This document shows positions 24,873 through 32,807 of a stretch of DNA of 64,000 nucleotides, piece by piece. The DNA lies in the NCBI RefSeq assembly GCF_000179555.1, contig NZ_AECZ01000007.1, forward strand, positions 1-64,000. Direction: 5' to 3'. Position numbers and translations under genes: made by a program. Positions within the stretch are counted from its first letter, which is position 1. Every line of letters starts with the position of its first letter. This stretch comes from Solidesulfovibrio fructosivorans JJ]. Its GTDB lineage: Bacteria; Desulfobacterota; Desulfovibrionia; Desulfovibrionales; Desulfovibrionaceae. A model generated the notes under the pieces. It was not told the DNA's origin. It ran no database searches and worked only from the letters and a program-made list of their open reading frames with translations.

Positions 24873-26684
24873 ATGAATGCGTTGACACTCGTCTTCGCCG
24901 CCCTGTGCGTATTTGCCATAGGCTACCGCTTTTATGGGATCTTTTTTGCCAAAAAGGTTCTTGGCGTCAACGACGCCCGTCTGACGCCGGCGGTGACCAT
25001 GGCCGATGGGCACGACTACGTGAAGACCAACAAGTATGTGCTGTTCGGGCACCATTTCGCGGCCATCGCCGCCGCCGGACCGCTGATCGGCCCGGTGCTG
25101 GCCGCCCAGTTCGGCTACCTGCCGGGGGCGCTGTGGATTCTCGTCGGCTGCGTCCTGGGCGGGTGCGTCCACGACACGGTGGTGCTGTTCGCCTCGGTGC
25201 GGCACAAGGGCCGCTCCCTCGCCTATATCGCCTCCCAGGAAGTGGGCAAGGCCACGGGCTCGGTGGCCGGGTTCGCGGTGCTTTTCATCCTGCTTTTGAC
25301 CCTGGCCGGTCTGTCCATCGCCGTGGTCAACGCCATGCACAACAGCCCCTGGGGCACCTTCACCGTTTTCGCCACCATCCCCATCGCCATCATCATGGGC
25401 GTGTACATGCAGCATGCCCCGGGCGGCGGCGTGGTCGGCGGCTCGGTGATCGGCGTGGTGCTTTTGGCCCTGGCCATCATCGTCGGGCCCTATATCGCCG
25501 CCAGCCCCTTCTGGTCCTCGATTTTCAACATGTCGCGCCCGACCATCGCCGTCACCATCCCGGTCTACGGTTTCGTGGCCTCGGTGCTTCCGGTCTGGCT
25601 GCTTCTGTGCCCGCGCGATTACCTCTCCACCTACCTGAAGGTGGGCACCATCGGCGCGCTGGCCATCGGCATCTTCTGGGTGCATCCGCAACTCGTCATG
25701 CCGGCCCTGACCGCCTTCGACGCCGGCGGCGGCCCCATCATCCACGGCCCCGTGTTCCCGTTCCTGTTCATCACCATCGCCTGCGGCGCGCTGTCGGGCT
25801 TCCATGCCATCATCGGCTCCGGCACCACGCCCAAGATGCTCGACAGCGAGCATAACCTGCTCTTTGTCGGTTTCGGCGCCATGCTGATGGAAGGCTTCGT
25901 GGCCATCATGGCGCTTATTGCCGCCTGCGTGCTGGTGCCGGCCGACTATTTCGCCATCAATACCCCGGTGGCCGTGTTCGCCAAGCTCGGCATGACCCCG
26001 GTCGACTTGAACAGCCTGGCCCAGGCCGTGGGCGAAAACATCCAGGGCCGTCCCGGCGGGGCGGTGTCCCTGGCCGTGGGCATGGCCCATATCTTCTCCT
26101 CGATCCCGGTCATGTCCCACCTCATGGCCTACTGGTACCACTTCGCCATCATGTTCGAGGCCGTCTTCATCCTGACCGCCGTGGACGCGGGCACCCGGGT
26201 GGGCCGGTTCTTCCTGCAGGAGATGATCGGCCAGGTGATCCCCAAGTTCCGCGAGAAGCACTGGGTGCCGGGCATCCTTTTCACCTCGGCCATCTTCACC
26301 TTCGCCTGGGGCTACTTCGTCTACACGGGCAACATCTCCACCATCTGGCCGCTTTTTGGCATGTCCAACCAGCTCTTGGCCGCGGTGAGCCTGCTCATCG
26401 GCACGACCATGATCATCCGCATGGGCCGGGCGCGCTACGCCTGGACGACGGCGATCCCGGGACTGGCCATGGTCGGCATCACCTTCTGGGCCGGCTACCT
26501 GCAGATCACCGGGACCTACCTGCCCAAGGGCCTGTACCTGCTGGCCTCCCTGGCGGTGATCATCCTGGTCCTCATGGCCATCGTCATCGTCGGCACCGTG
26601 CGTCGCTGGATGGAGCTGCTCGGCGTCGAGACGCCTGTCGTCGACACCTATGGCGAGAAGGTGCTGGAAGTGGTTCCGGAGTAA
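24873..26684 (+). CDS. cstA: CstA-family carbon starvation / pyruvate transporter
   Basis: 603 residues and about 16 membrane helices, the length of CstA/BtsT transporters. Signature segments include VLFGHHFAAIAAAGPLIGPV near residue 57, GCVHDTVVLF near 95, and AIIGSGTTPKML near 318. CstA proteins take up pyruvate or peptides when carbon is scarce. In this organism pyruvate is a central electron donor and product, and the preceding BtsSR-like pair fits pyruvate-responsive control. GGAGGCAGTC precedes ATG 24873. A strong terminator closes the unit. Confidence 0.94.
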   Translation: MNALTLVFAALCVFAIGYRFYGIFFAKKVLGVNDARLTPAVTMADGHDYVKTNKYVLFGHHFAAIAAAGPLIGPVLAAQFGYLPGALWILVGCVLGGCVHDTVVLFASVRHKGRSLAYIASQEVGKATGSVAGFAVLFILLLTLAGLSIAVVNAMHNSPWGTFTVFATIPIAIIMGVYMQHAPGGGVVGGSVIGVVLLALAIIVGPYIAASPFWSSIFNMSRPTIAVTIPVYGFVASVLPVWLLLCPRDYLSTYLKVGTIGALAIGIFWVHPQLVMPALTAFDAGGGPIIHGPVFPFLFITIACGALSGFHAIIGSGTTPKMLDSEHNLLFVGFGAMLMEGFVAIMALIAACVLVPADYFAINTPVAVFAKLGMTPVDLNSLAQAVGENIQGRPGGAVSLAVGMAHIFSSIPVMSHLMAYWYHFAIMFEAVFILTAVDAGTRVGRFFLQEMIGQVIPKFREKHWVPGILFTSAIFTFAWGYFVYTGNISTIWPLFGMSNQLLAAVSLLIGTTMIIRMGRARYAWTTAIPGLAMVGITFWAGYLQITGTYLPKGLYLLASLAVIILVLMAIVIVGTVRRWMELLGVETPVVDTYGEKVLEVVPE

Positions 26685-26722
26685 ACGGAAACAATCCCGC
26701 CTCGCGCGGCGGGATGCGAGAG

Positions 26723-26754
26723 AGCCGGGGCGGCGTGGTCGCTCCGGCTTTTTT
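26723..26754 (+). terminator. Intrinsic terminator after cstA
   Basis: AGCCGGGGCG pairs with CGCTCCGGCT (one G-U pair) and runs into TTTTTT. A smaller hairpin, CCCGCC/GGCGGG, lies just before it. The U-tract ends at the last bases of the convergent PAS-receiver gene, so the structure sits between two 3' ends. Confidence 0.8.
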
Positions 26755-27721
26755 ATGCGCCGACCGCCTGGCGCAGGACATCGATGAGCCGGCCCTTGCG
26801 AATGGGTTTGGTCATGAAGCCGTCGCAGCCGGCGGCCAGGCCTTTTTGTTCGTAATCGGCAAAGGTGTGGGCCGACAGCATGAGGATGGGGGTACGCCGG
26901 GACCCGTTGGCCGCTTCCAGACGCCGTATGGCCTCGGCGGCGGCGCAACCGTTCATCACGGGCATCTCCATGTCCATGAGGATCAGGTCGAAAGCGCCGG
27001 GCGTGAAAAGGGCCAGGGCCTCGCATCCCGTTTCGGCCATGACGATTTCATACGGTTCGTTTTCCAGGAAAAGCCGAATCAGTTCTCGGCTGGAAACGGA
27101 ATCTTCGGCGATAAGCAGGCGGAAGCGTTTTTCGCTTTCCCGCAAGGCCGCTTCGGCTTCCTTGCGGGTGAGGAATTCCCCGCCCGTGCTTTGGGTCCGG
27201 TTCCACGAACCTTCCTCGACAGACGGCGGGACCTTGCCGATGGAGGTCCCATGGTCTTGCCGGGCGCGCGCCATGAAGGCGGCTCCCGGGGTGGGCTGGT
27301 ACAGGGCGCAGAGGACATCGGCGTCGGGACAGGGGTGAGCGAAGACCGTAACGCGACAGACTTGCCGGGCACCGTCGGGCCGCAGCAGGGTGGCGGGATG
27401 CGGACGGCATGCCGCCTGGGCCTGCGACGCATTTTTGTATATTGCCAAAAAATCCAGACAGGCTGCAATGTCCTCGGGCGCATGCAGCGCGGCGATGCAG
27501 CATCCGCGCAGAGAGTCCCGGGAACGTCCGGTAAGTTCGCAGGCGGCATTGTTTGCGTCACGGATATCGCCGCTTTCGGCATTGATGAGTAATACGGCGT
27601 CCGTTAGAGCTTCAATAAAGATGGAATCGCCCAATATGCTCGAAAGAAAAGAGGAGTCGATGGTGTTGTCGTTACCTGAGGATTGGACTTGGTACGGCGC
27701 CTGCTTGGGGATAGCAATCAT
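26753..27721 (-). CDS. PAS-receiver protein without kinase domain
   Basis: 322 residues. A PAS domain (about residues 35-150: ALTDAVLLINAESGDIRDAN, ELTGRSRDSLRG) is followed by a short helical linker and a complete receiver domain (about 198-320: IAEDS, phosphoacceptor in LILMDMEMPVMNG, MLSAHT, TKPIRKG). There is no HisKA or ATPase domain. The linker RKEAEAALRESEKRFRLL is the usual opening of a second PAS domain, yet the chain passes straight into the receiver. The protein thus looks like an internally deleted hybrid kinase or a genuine sensor-receiver adaptor. Its promoter lies in the AT-rich stretch beyond 27721. Confidence 0.85.
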   Translation of the reverse strand: MIAIPKQAPYQVQSSGNDNTIDSSFLSSILGDSIFIEALTDAVLLINAESGDIRDANNAACELTGRSRDSLRGCCIAALHAPEDIAACLDFLAIYKNASQAQAACRPHPATLLRPDGARQVCRVTVFAHPCPDADVLCALYQPTPGAAFMARARQDHGTSIGKVPPSVEEGSWNRTQSTGGEFLTRKEAEAALRESEKRFRLLIAEDSVSSRELIRLFLENEPYEIVMAETGCEALALFTPGAFDLILMDMEMPVMNGCAAAEAIRRLEAANGSRRTPILMLSAHTFADYEQKGLAAGCDGFMTKPIRKGRLIDVLRQAVGA

Positions 27722-28300
27722 CTATTTTGATTTGTAATATGAATTGTTGTTCAATATTCTGATAATATCGCGTTCTTATTTTTGATTCGTTGCAAATAGT
27801 TAGGAAATACTATTGAATTTGCAATGGTTATATATACCATACTTTACATATAAGAATACCCTCATATGGGGCATTATGCAAGATGCTCCCGGCCATGCGT
27901 AGTGCCGTCTCTCGCTCCTGGATTCCCACTTTTGGGGTATAAGGGCCTTGGGTTGTGCCCGCGAGGGCAAGGCTCGGCGTTGTTGAGGGTGTGGAATCGG
28001 CCGGAGAAAACGCGCGGCATGAGATCCGCGAGAGACAAGAAAATGATGTCGGTTTGGCCGTATCGTGTTATGAATGTTTATTTCGTACTACTAGCCAAGG
28101 GTTCCAAAATAGCCTATCCATACGGTGCTGCCGCGTCGGATCCCCATGGACCGGGCGCGAAGGCGACAGACCAACTTCCGCAATCTGCTGGCAAGGGGCC
28201 GCCCCCGCGCCGAGGATGACGCCATGAATCAGGACACCTGCCAAGCCTTCCTACGCCCTCGGCGTTCGAAGGCTTTTTTTATTGCCCGGGGAGGGTGGAC
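27722..28300 (+). other. AT-rich promoter region and long leader ahead of the TM1266-like gene and hydG
   Basis: About 580 bases. 27722-27870 is strongly AT-rich (runs such as TATATATACCATACTTTACA) in contrast to everything around it and probably holds divergent promoters for the PAS-receiver gene and the hydG unit. 27871-28240 is GC-rich, with complementary short segments (GGTG...CGCC, TCGG...CCGA) that could fold, then a strong terminator 20 bases before the start codon. I could not match it to a riboswitch class I know. The two likely readings are a transcription-attenuating leader or an independent small RNA ending at the terminator. Confidence 0.45.
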
Positions 28301-28304
28301 ATGA
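28224..28304 (+). CDS. Possible 26-residue leader peptide
   Basis: A short frame starting MNQDTCQAFLRPRR, with GAGGATGACGCC before its ATG, reads through the terminator hairpin and stops at TGA 28302-28304, overlapping the ATG of the TM1266-like gene (ATGA). Translation would cross the hairpin and could both prevent its folding and couple translation to the next gene. There is no run of one amino acid as in classic attenuators, so this may be chance. Confidence 0.25.
   Translation: MNQDTCQAFLRPRRSKAFFIARGGWT
28243..28280 (+). terminator. Strong intrinsic terminator inside the hydG leader
   Basis: AAGCCTTC pairs with GAAGGCTT. An inner stem, ACGCC/GGCGT, closes a three-base loop, and seven T follow. 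It is nearly perfect and lies 20 bases before the ATG of the TM1266-like gene, so any transcript from upstream must read through it to express hydG. Confidence 0.8.
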
Positions 28305-28576
28305 ACAGACGCATCGGCGTGATCGGCATCGTCATCGAAGAGCCCAAGCATGTTTCGGAAAAGGTCAATGCCATCATCAGCGATCACGGCCACCTCGTTC
28401 TCGGCCGCATGGGCATTCCCAAGCCGGAATACCAGGTCGGGGTCATGTCGCTGATCATCGAGGGCACAACCGACGAGATCGGTTCGTTAACGGGCAGGCT
28501 CGGGAATCTCCCCGGCGTGACAGTCAAATCCGCGCTCACGACCAAGACCTTGCACAAGGAGCAAGACCATGATTGA
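28301..28576 (+). CDS. TM1266-like iron-only hydrogenase system regulator
   Basis: 91 residues, ferredoxin-like ACT-type fold (RRIGVIGIVIEEP, VGVMSLIIEGTTDEIGSLTG, GVTVKSALTT). Small proteins of the TM1266 type are repeatedly found next to the [FeFe]-hydrogenase maturases and are named regulators of that system, with unproven mechanism. GGGGAGG precedes ATG 28301. The last eight bases overlap the hydG start, which implies coupled translation. Confidence 0.82.
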   Translation: MNRRIGVIGIVIEEPKHVSEKVNAIISDHGHLVLGRMGIPKPEYQVGVMSLIIEGTTDEIGSLTGRLGNLPGVTVKSALTTKTLHKEQDHD

Positions 28577-30005
28577 CGAATCCCAGCGCACTTCCGACGC
28601 GTTCATCGACGAGGGCCGCATTGCCGCCGCGCTGGCGGCCGCCAAAACGGCTTCCAAAGACAAGGACGCCGTCTTCGGCATCATCAAGAAGGCGCTCGAA
28701 TACAAGGGGCTTACGGCCGAGGAAGTGGCCGTGCTGCTCGAAGTGGACGACTCGGACCTGCTCGATTCCATGTACAAAGCCGCCAAGACGGTCAAGGAAG
28801 CCATCTACGGCAAGCGCATCGTTCTTTTCGCGCCCCTGTACCTGTCGAGCTTTTGCGTCAACAACTGCGTCTACTGCGGCTATAAGCGCAGCAACAAGGA
28901 ACAGTTGCGCAAACGCCTGTCCATGGACGAAATCAAGCGCGAAGTGGAAATTCTCGAATCGCTCGGCCACAAGCGCCTGGCCGTGGAAGCCGGCGAGGAC
29001 CCGAAAAACAATCCCATCGAATACATCACCGACGCCATCAAGGCCATCTACAGCATCCGTGACGGCAACGGCTCCATCCGCCGCGTCAATATCAACATCG
29101 CCGCCACCACCATCGAAGACTACCAGAAGCTCAAGGCCGCCGAGATCGGCACCTACATTCTGTTTCAGGAAACCTACCACCGCGAAACCTACGCCAAGCT
29201 GCATCCCTCCGGACCCAAGCACGACTACAACTGGCACACCACCGCCATGGACCGCGCCCAGACCGCCGGCATCGACGACGTCGGCATCGGCGTGCTCTAC
29301 GGCCTCTACGACTGGAAGTACGAAACCGTGGCCATGTTTCTGCACGCCGAACACTTGGAAAAGACGTTCGGCGTCGGGCCGCACACCATCTCCGTGCCCC
29401 GTATGCGTCCGGCCGGGGCCGTCAACCTCGACACCTTCCCCTATCTCGTCGATGATCCGGCTTTCAAAAAGATCATCACCACCATCCGCCTCGCCGTGCC
29501 CTACACCGGCATGATCCTCTCCACCCGCGAGGACCCGGATTTTCGCGACGAGCTCATCGACTGCGGTATCTCCCAGATCAGCGCCGGCTCCTGCACCGGC
29601 GTCGGCGGCTACCAGAAGACCGTCGTCGAACACGAATCCACCCATAACACCAACAACGGCCAGCAGTTCGAGCCCAGCGACCAGCGCTCCCCCAACGAAA
29701 TCATCCGCATGCTCTGCCAGCGCGGCTACGTTCCCAGCTACTGCACAGCCTGCTACCGTCAAGGCCGCACCGGCGACCGGTTTATGTCCCTGGCCAAGGT
29801 CGGAGCCATCCAAAACGTCTGCCTGCCGAACGCTCTGCTTACCTTTAAGGAATACTTGATCGACTATGCCGACCCGGAAACCAAGGCCGTCGGCGAGGAA
29901 CGCATCAAGGAAGCCCTGGATACCATTCCCAAGGAAGGTATCCGCGACCTGACCATCCAACGTTTGAACGACATCGAGTGCGGGCGCCGCGATCTGTTTT
30001 TCTAA
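28569..30005 (+). CDS. hydG: [FeFe]-hydrogenase H-cluster maturase HydG (tyrosine lyase)
   Basis: 478 residues. The radical SAM motif CVNNCVYC supplies C96, C100 and C103, and the C-terminal second cluster motif is C392-C395-C418 (CX2CX22C), which is specific to HydG and absent from ThiH. HydG cleaves tyrosine to p-cresol, CO and cyanide and builds the Fe(CO)2(CN) synthon for the hydrogenase H-cluster. It is coupled to the TM1266-like gene. HydE, HydF and the hydrogenase itself are not in the window, so maturation genes must be dispersed. Confidence 0.96.
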   Translation: MIDESQRTSDAFIDEGRIAAALAAAKTASKDKDAVFGIIKKALEYKGLTAEEVAVLLEVDDSDLLDSMYKAAKTVKEAIYGKRIVLFAPLYLSSFCVNNCVYCGYKRSNKEQLRKRLSMDEIKREVEILESLGHKRLAVEAGEDPKNNPIEYITDAIKAIYSIRDGNGSIRRVNINIAATTIEDYQKLKAAEIGTYILFQETYHRETYAKLHPSGPKHDYNWHTTAMDRAQTAGIDDVGIGVLYGLYDWKYETVAMFLHAEHLEKTFGVGPHTISVPRMRPAGAVNLDTFPYLVDDPAFKKIITTIRLAVPYTGMILSTREDPDFRDELIDCGISQISAGSCTGVGGYQKTVVEHESTHNTNNGQQFEPSDQRSPNEIIRMLCQRGYVPSYCTACYRQGRTGDRFMSLAKVGAIQNVCLPNALLTFKEYLIDYADPETKAVGEERIKEALDTIPKEGIRDLTIQRLNDIECGRRDLFF

Positions 30006-30017
30006 CGGTGATTGCCG

Positions 30018-30190
30018 GGTTGCCTCCGGCGGCCAGGGGAGGCGCTGCCTCCCCTGGACCCCTCCGCCGGGGGGCTTGATGCCCCCCGGCCCCCCCCCCT
30101 TTACCGTGTTGGTTTGGCAGGGTGGGGTGTAGGGGAGGCAGCGCCTCCCCTCCCGACGGGTGGGGGCACGCGCCCCCCCCCCCACCCCTA
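30018..30190. repeat. Composite palindromic repeat, copy R4 (module a plus GC hairpins)
   Basis: Directly after hydG. Module a is present in the same orientation as in R1 (GGCGGCCAGGGGAGGC, its complement and GGGGGC/GCCCCC round TTGAT), then a second GGGGAGGC/GCCTCCCC hairpin and a run of C. Modules b, c and d are absent. It separates hydG from hemW by 227 bases without a gene. Confidence 0.7.
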
Positions 30191-30232
30191 CAGTTGCGGG
30201 GCGTGCGGAAGGGCCGTATCGTCCGGCCCGCC

Positions 30233-31360
30233 ATGTTGTTGTATATCCACGTACCGTTTTGCCGGGGCAAGTGCCGGTATTGTTCGTTCGTGTCGCGACC
30301 GTTCGATATGGGGCAGGTCGAGGCCTATGTGGCGACGTTGCTTTTGGAGATACGGCATTGGGGACGAAAGCTGTCGCGGCCGAAGCTGGAGACGATCTAT
30401 TTCGGGGGCGGCACGCCGAGCTTGTTGCCGCCGTGGGCGCTTGCGCGGATCATGCCGGAATTGCGCCGACAGTTCGATCTGGACGATGTGGTCGAGTGGA
30501 CGTTCGAGGCCAATCCGGATTCGGCCGTGGACGGTCCGTATCTCAAGTCGCTTTTGAAGTATGGCGTCAACCGGCTGAGCCTCGGCGTGCAAAGCCTGTC
30601 CGACGCGGATTTGCGGTTTCTCGGCCGGCCCCATGACGCGGGGCAGGCAATCGCCGCGTATGGGTTGGCCAGGCAGGTGGGGTTTAAAAACATCAGCCTG
30701 GATTTCATCTGGGGCCTGCCGGGGCAGCGGGAAGCGGTCTGGCTGGAGCAGTTGCGCACGGCGGTCAAGCTGCGGCCTGAGCATTTGTCGTGTTACGGGT
30801 TGACGGTGGAGGCCGGCACGCCCTTGGCCGAGGACGTGGCGGCGGGGGATGTGACGCTGCCGGGGGAGAACGAGCAGGGGCGCATGTATGTGCACGGGGC
30901 CGAGTTTCTGGAGGAAGCGGGCTACCTGCAATACGAGATCTCGAATTTCGCCCGCATGGGCTTTGTAAGCCGCCACAACAGCGGCTACTGGGAAGGCAAG
31001 GACTATCTTGGGCTTGGCCCGGCGGCGGTTTCCACGCTTGAGGGCGTGCGCCACGAGAACCCGTCCGATTTGCGGGAGTGGGGGGGGCTGGTGCGGGCCG
31101 GCAAGTGCGGTCAGGGCGGCGCGGCCCTGACCGAGGCGGAAAAGACCCGGGAAATGGTGATGCTGTCCTTGCGCACGGCCAAGGGGTTGCGCCTGGCCGC
31201 TTACCGCAAGGCCACGGGCCGGGATTTTCTCAAGGACAACGAGGGACTCGTCACGGCGCTGCGTCAAAACGGGCTTATCCGCATCAGCGCCGGCCATCTG
31301 CGGCTAACCAAAAACGGCTTTTTGGTCAGCAACGTCATCCTGGAGCGTCTTTCCTACTGA
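30233..31360 (+). CDS. hemW: Radical SAM heme chaperone HemW
   Basis: 375 residues. The radical SAM cluster ligands are C10, C14 and C17 (CRGKCRYCSF); the extra cysteine of coproporphyrinogen dehydrogenase HemN at the following position is replaced (CSF rather than CXC), the mark of HemW. GGGTPSLL, NRLSLGVQS and the C-terminal HemN-type domain complete the family pattern. HemW transfers heme to target enzymes rather than oxidising coproporphyrinogen. ATG 30233 starts at the conserved LLYIHVPFC. Its last seven bases overlap the convergent M23 peptidase gene. Confidence 0.92.
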   Translation: MLLYIHVPFCRGKCRYCSFVSRPFDMGQVEAYVATLLLEIRHWGRKLSRPKLETIYFGGGTPSLLPPWALARIMPELRRQFDLDDVVEWTFEANPDSAVDGPYLKSLLKYGVNRLSLGVQSLSDADLRFLGRPHDAGQAIAAYGLARQVGFKNISLDFIWGLPGQREAVWLEQLRTAVKLRPEHLSCYGLTVEAGTPLAEDVAAGDVTLPGENEQGRMYVHGAEFLEEAGYLQYEISNFARMGFVSRHNSGYWEGKDYLGLGPAAVSTLEGVRHENPSDLREWGGLVRAGKCGQGGAALTEAEKTREMVMLSLRTAKGLRLAAYRKATGRDFLKDNEGLVTALRQNGLIRISAGHLRLTKNGFLVSNVILERLSY

Positions 31361-32709
31361 ATACCCTTGGTATCCGGGGTGTCGCGCGCGGCCAGGTCCT
31401 TGGTCTGCGGGGCCTGGTCCAGAAGGGCTTCCAGTTTTTCGACCTGCCGCTTGAACCGGGCCAGTTTGGAGGCCGGCAGGGGATCGGCCTGCATTTTGGG
31501 GTTGGCCAGGGCGTTGACCGGCTTGCCGTTCTTATAGATGCGGAAGTCCAGGTGCGGGCCGGTGGCGAAGCCTGTCTGGCCCACGTAGCCGATGACCTGT
31601 CCCTGGGCGACCTTGGACCCTTTGCGGATTCCCTTGGCGAAACGGCTGAAGTGGTTGTAGCGCGTGACCCAGGTGCGGCTGTGGCGGACGGTGACGTAGT
31701 TGCCGGCGGCCCGGTTGCGGCCGCGCTCGACCACGACCCCGGCCCCGACGCTCCAGACCGGCGTGCCGGTGGGCGCGGCGTAGTCCACGCCGTAGTGCGG
31801 CTTGCGGACTTTGAGGATGGGGTGCAGGCGCGAGCTGGTAAAACGCGAGGTGATGCGCAGAAAGGACAGCGGCGCGCGCAAAAAGGCCTTGCGCAACGCC
31901 CTGCCGTCGGCGTCGAAGTATTCGGGCTTTCCTCCCCGGCCGAGCAGGGCGAAGCCTTCGTAGGTTTTCCCCTCGTTCACGTAACGGGCGGCCAGCACCC
32001 GGCCGATGCCGATGAGCTTGCCTTCGGCGTAGCGTTTTTCCACCACCGCGCGGAACGTGTCGCCGGGCTGCACGTCGCGGCAGAAGTCGATGTCGCTGGC
32101 AAAGACGTCGGCCAGGGCCACGGCGGTTTGGGCGTCGCCGCCGGCCTCCTCCACGGCCTTGAACAAGCTTGATGCGACCGTGCCGGCCATGACGCCGGTG
32201 CGCGTCTCGCATTGTTTGGTCTCGACGCGGGCTTGCAGGTCGCCTTTTTCGCCGTCGATGACCAGGGTCTCGGTGGGGCTGATGTCGTATTCGAAGGTCA
32301 CGAGTTCCTTGTCGCGCACGGTGAGCCGATAGGGCTGTCCGGACTGGATGCTGGCGAAGGAAAAATCGTCGGGATTGTCGAGTCCGGCCAGGGCGCCCGC
32401 GTCGACGTAATCGCCAAGGATGCCGCCGAGTGTCTGGCCGGGTTTGATTGAACCCTCGAGCACTTCCTCGGAAGGGTCTTCCTCGGTGCGGGCGAAAAGG
32501 TTCTGGCTGGGATCGCAGTACTGTTCTGCCCAGGGCGGGCAGGCTTCGATGAGCGGAGTCGACCGCTTGGGGGCGGCGTTGTGGAAGAAGGCCAGATATA
32601 CGGCGCTTCCCCCCGCGACGAGGACCAGGAACGCAAGCAGGCGGATGCGGCCGCGTTTGGGCTTGAAAAACATCCGGGAACTACCTTGGCGCATGAAAAA
32701 ATTCCGCAT
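31354..32709 (-). CDS. M23-family peptidoglycan endopeptidase, membrane anchored
   Basis: 451 residues: short basic N-terminus, one membrane helix (residues 24-42), an OapA/LysM-like region with LEGSIKPGQTLGGIL, a second beta domain, and the M23 zinc peptidase domain. The zinc ligands lie in HYGVDYAAPTGTPVW near residue 308 and in GPHLDFRIY near residue 390, with H in the intervening TRYNHFSRF. It cuts cross-links in periplasmic peptidoglycan. Starts at 32694 or MFFKPK (32673) are also possible. It overlaps hemW tail to tail. Confidence 0.92.
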   Translation of the reverse strand: MRNFFMRQGSSRMFFKPKRGRIRLLAFLVLVAGGSAVYLAFFHNAAPKRSTPLIEACPPWAEQYCDPSQNLFARTEEDPSEEVLEGSIKPGQTLGGILGDYVDAGALAGLDNPDDFSFASIQSGQPYRLTVRDKELVTFEYDISPTETLVIDGEKGDLQARVETKQCETRTGVMAGTVASSLFKAVEEAGGDAQTAVALADVFASDIDFCRDVQPGDTFRAVVEKRYAEGKLIGIGRVLAARYVNEGKTYEGFALLGRGGKPEYFDADGRALRKAFLRAPLSFLRITSRFTSSRLHPILKVRKPHYGVDYAAPTGTPVWSVGAGVVVERGRNRAAGNYVTVRHSRTWVTRYNHFSRFAKGIRKGSKVAQGQVIGYVGQTGFATGPHLDFRIYKNGKPVNALANPKMQADPLPASKLARFKRQVEKLEALLDQAPQTKDLAARDTPDTKGIQ

Positions 32710-32737
32710 GCGTCTCTCACGGGATGGCTTGGCGTTT

Positions 32738-32793
32738 CAAAAAAGGCCGGCCGCGCCGTCGTTCCGGATACTGCCCCGGAGCGACGGCGCGGC
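32738..32793 (-). terminator. Intrinsic terminator of the betaine-type ABC operon
   Basis: On the minus strand GCCGCGCCGTCG pairs with CGACGGCGCGGC, extended by TCCGG/CCGGA with one mismatch, and is followed by CGGCC and a run of seven T. It lies just after the stop at 32808 and insulates the peptidase gene. Confidence 0.82.
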
Positions 32794-32807
32794 TGCGGCG
32801 GTAATCT

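Noticed and set aside
24777-27026. 749-codon open frame on the minus strand
   Set aside because: Antisense to cstA, whose membrane protein pattern is complete. The His/Asp/Gly-rich translation has no domain.
28081-28300. Known riboswitch (cobalamin, SAM, TPP, glycine, c-di-GMP, fluoride, Moco) or 6S RNA
   Set aside because: I looked for the conserved boxes I remember for each and found none convincing. The region is therefore left as an unclassified leader.
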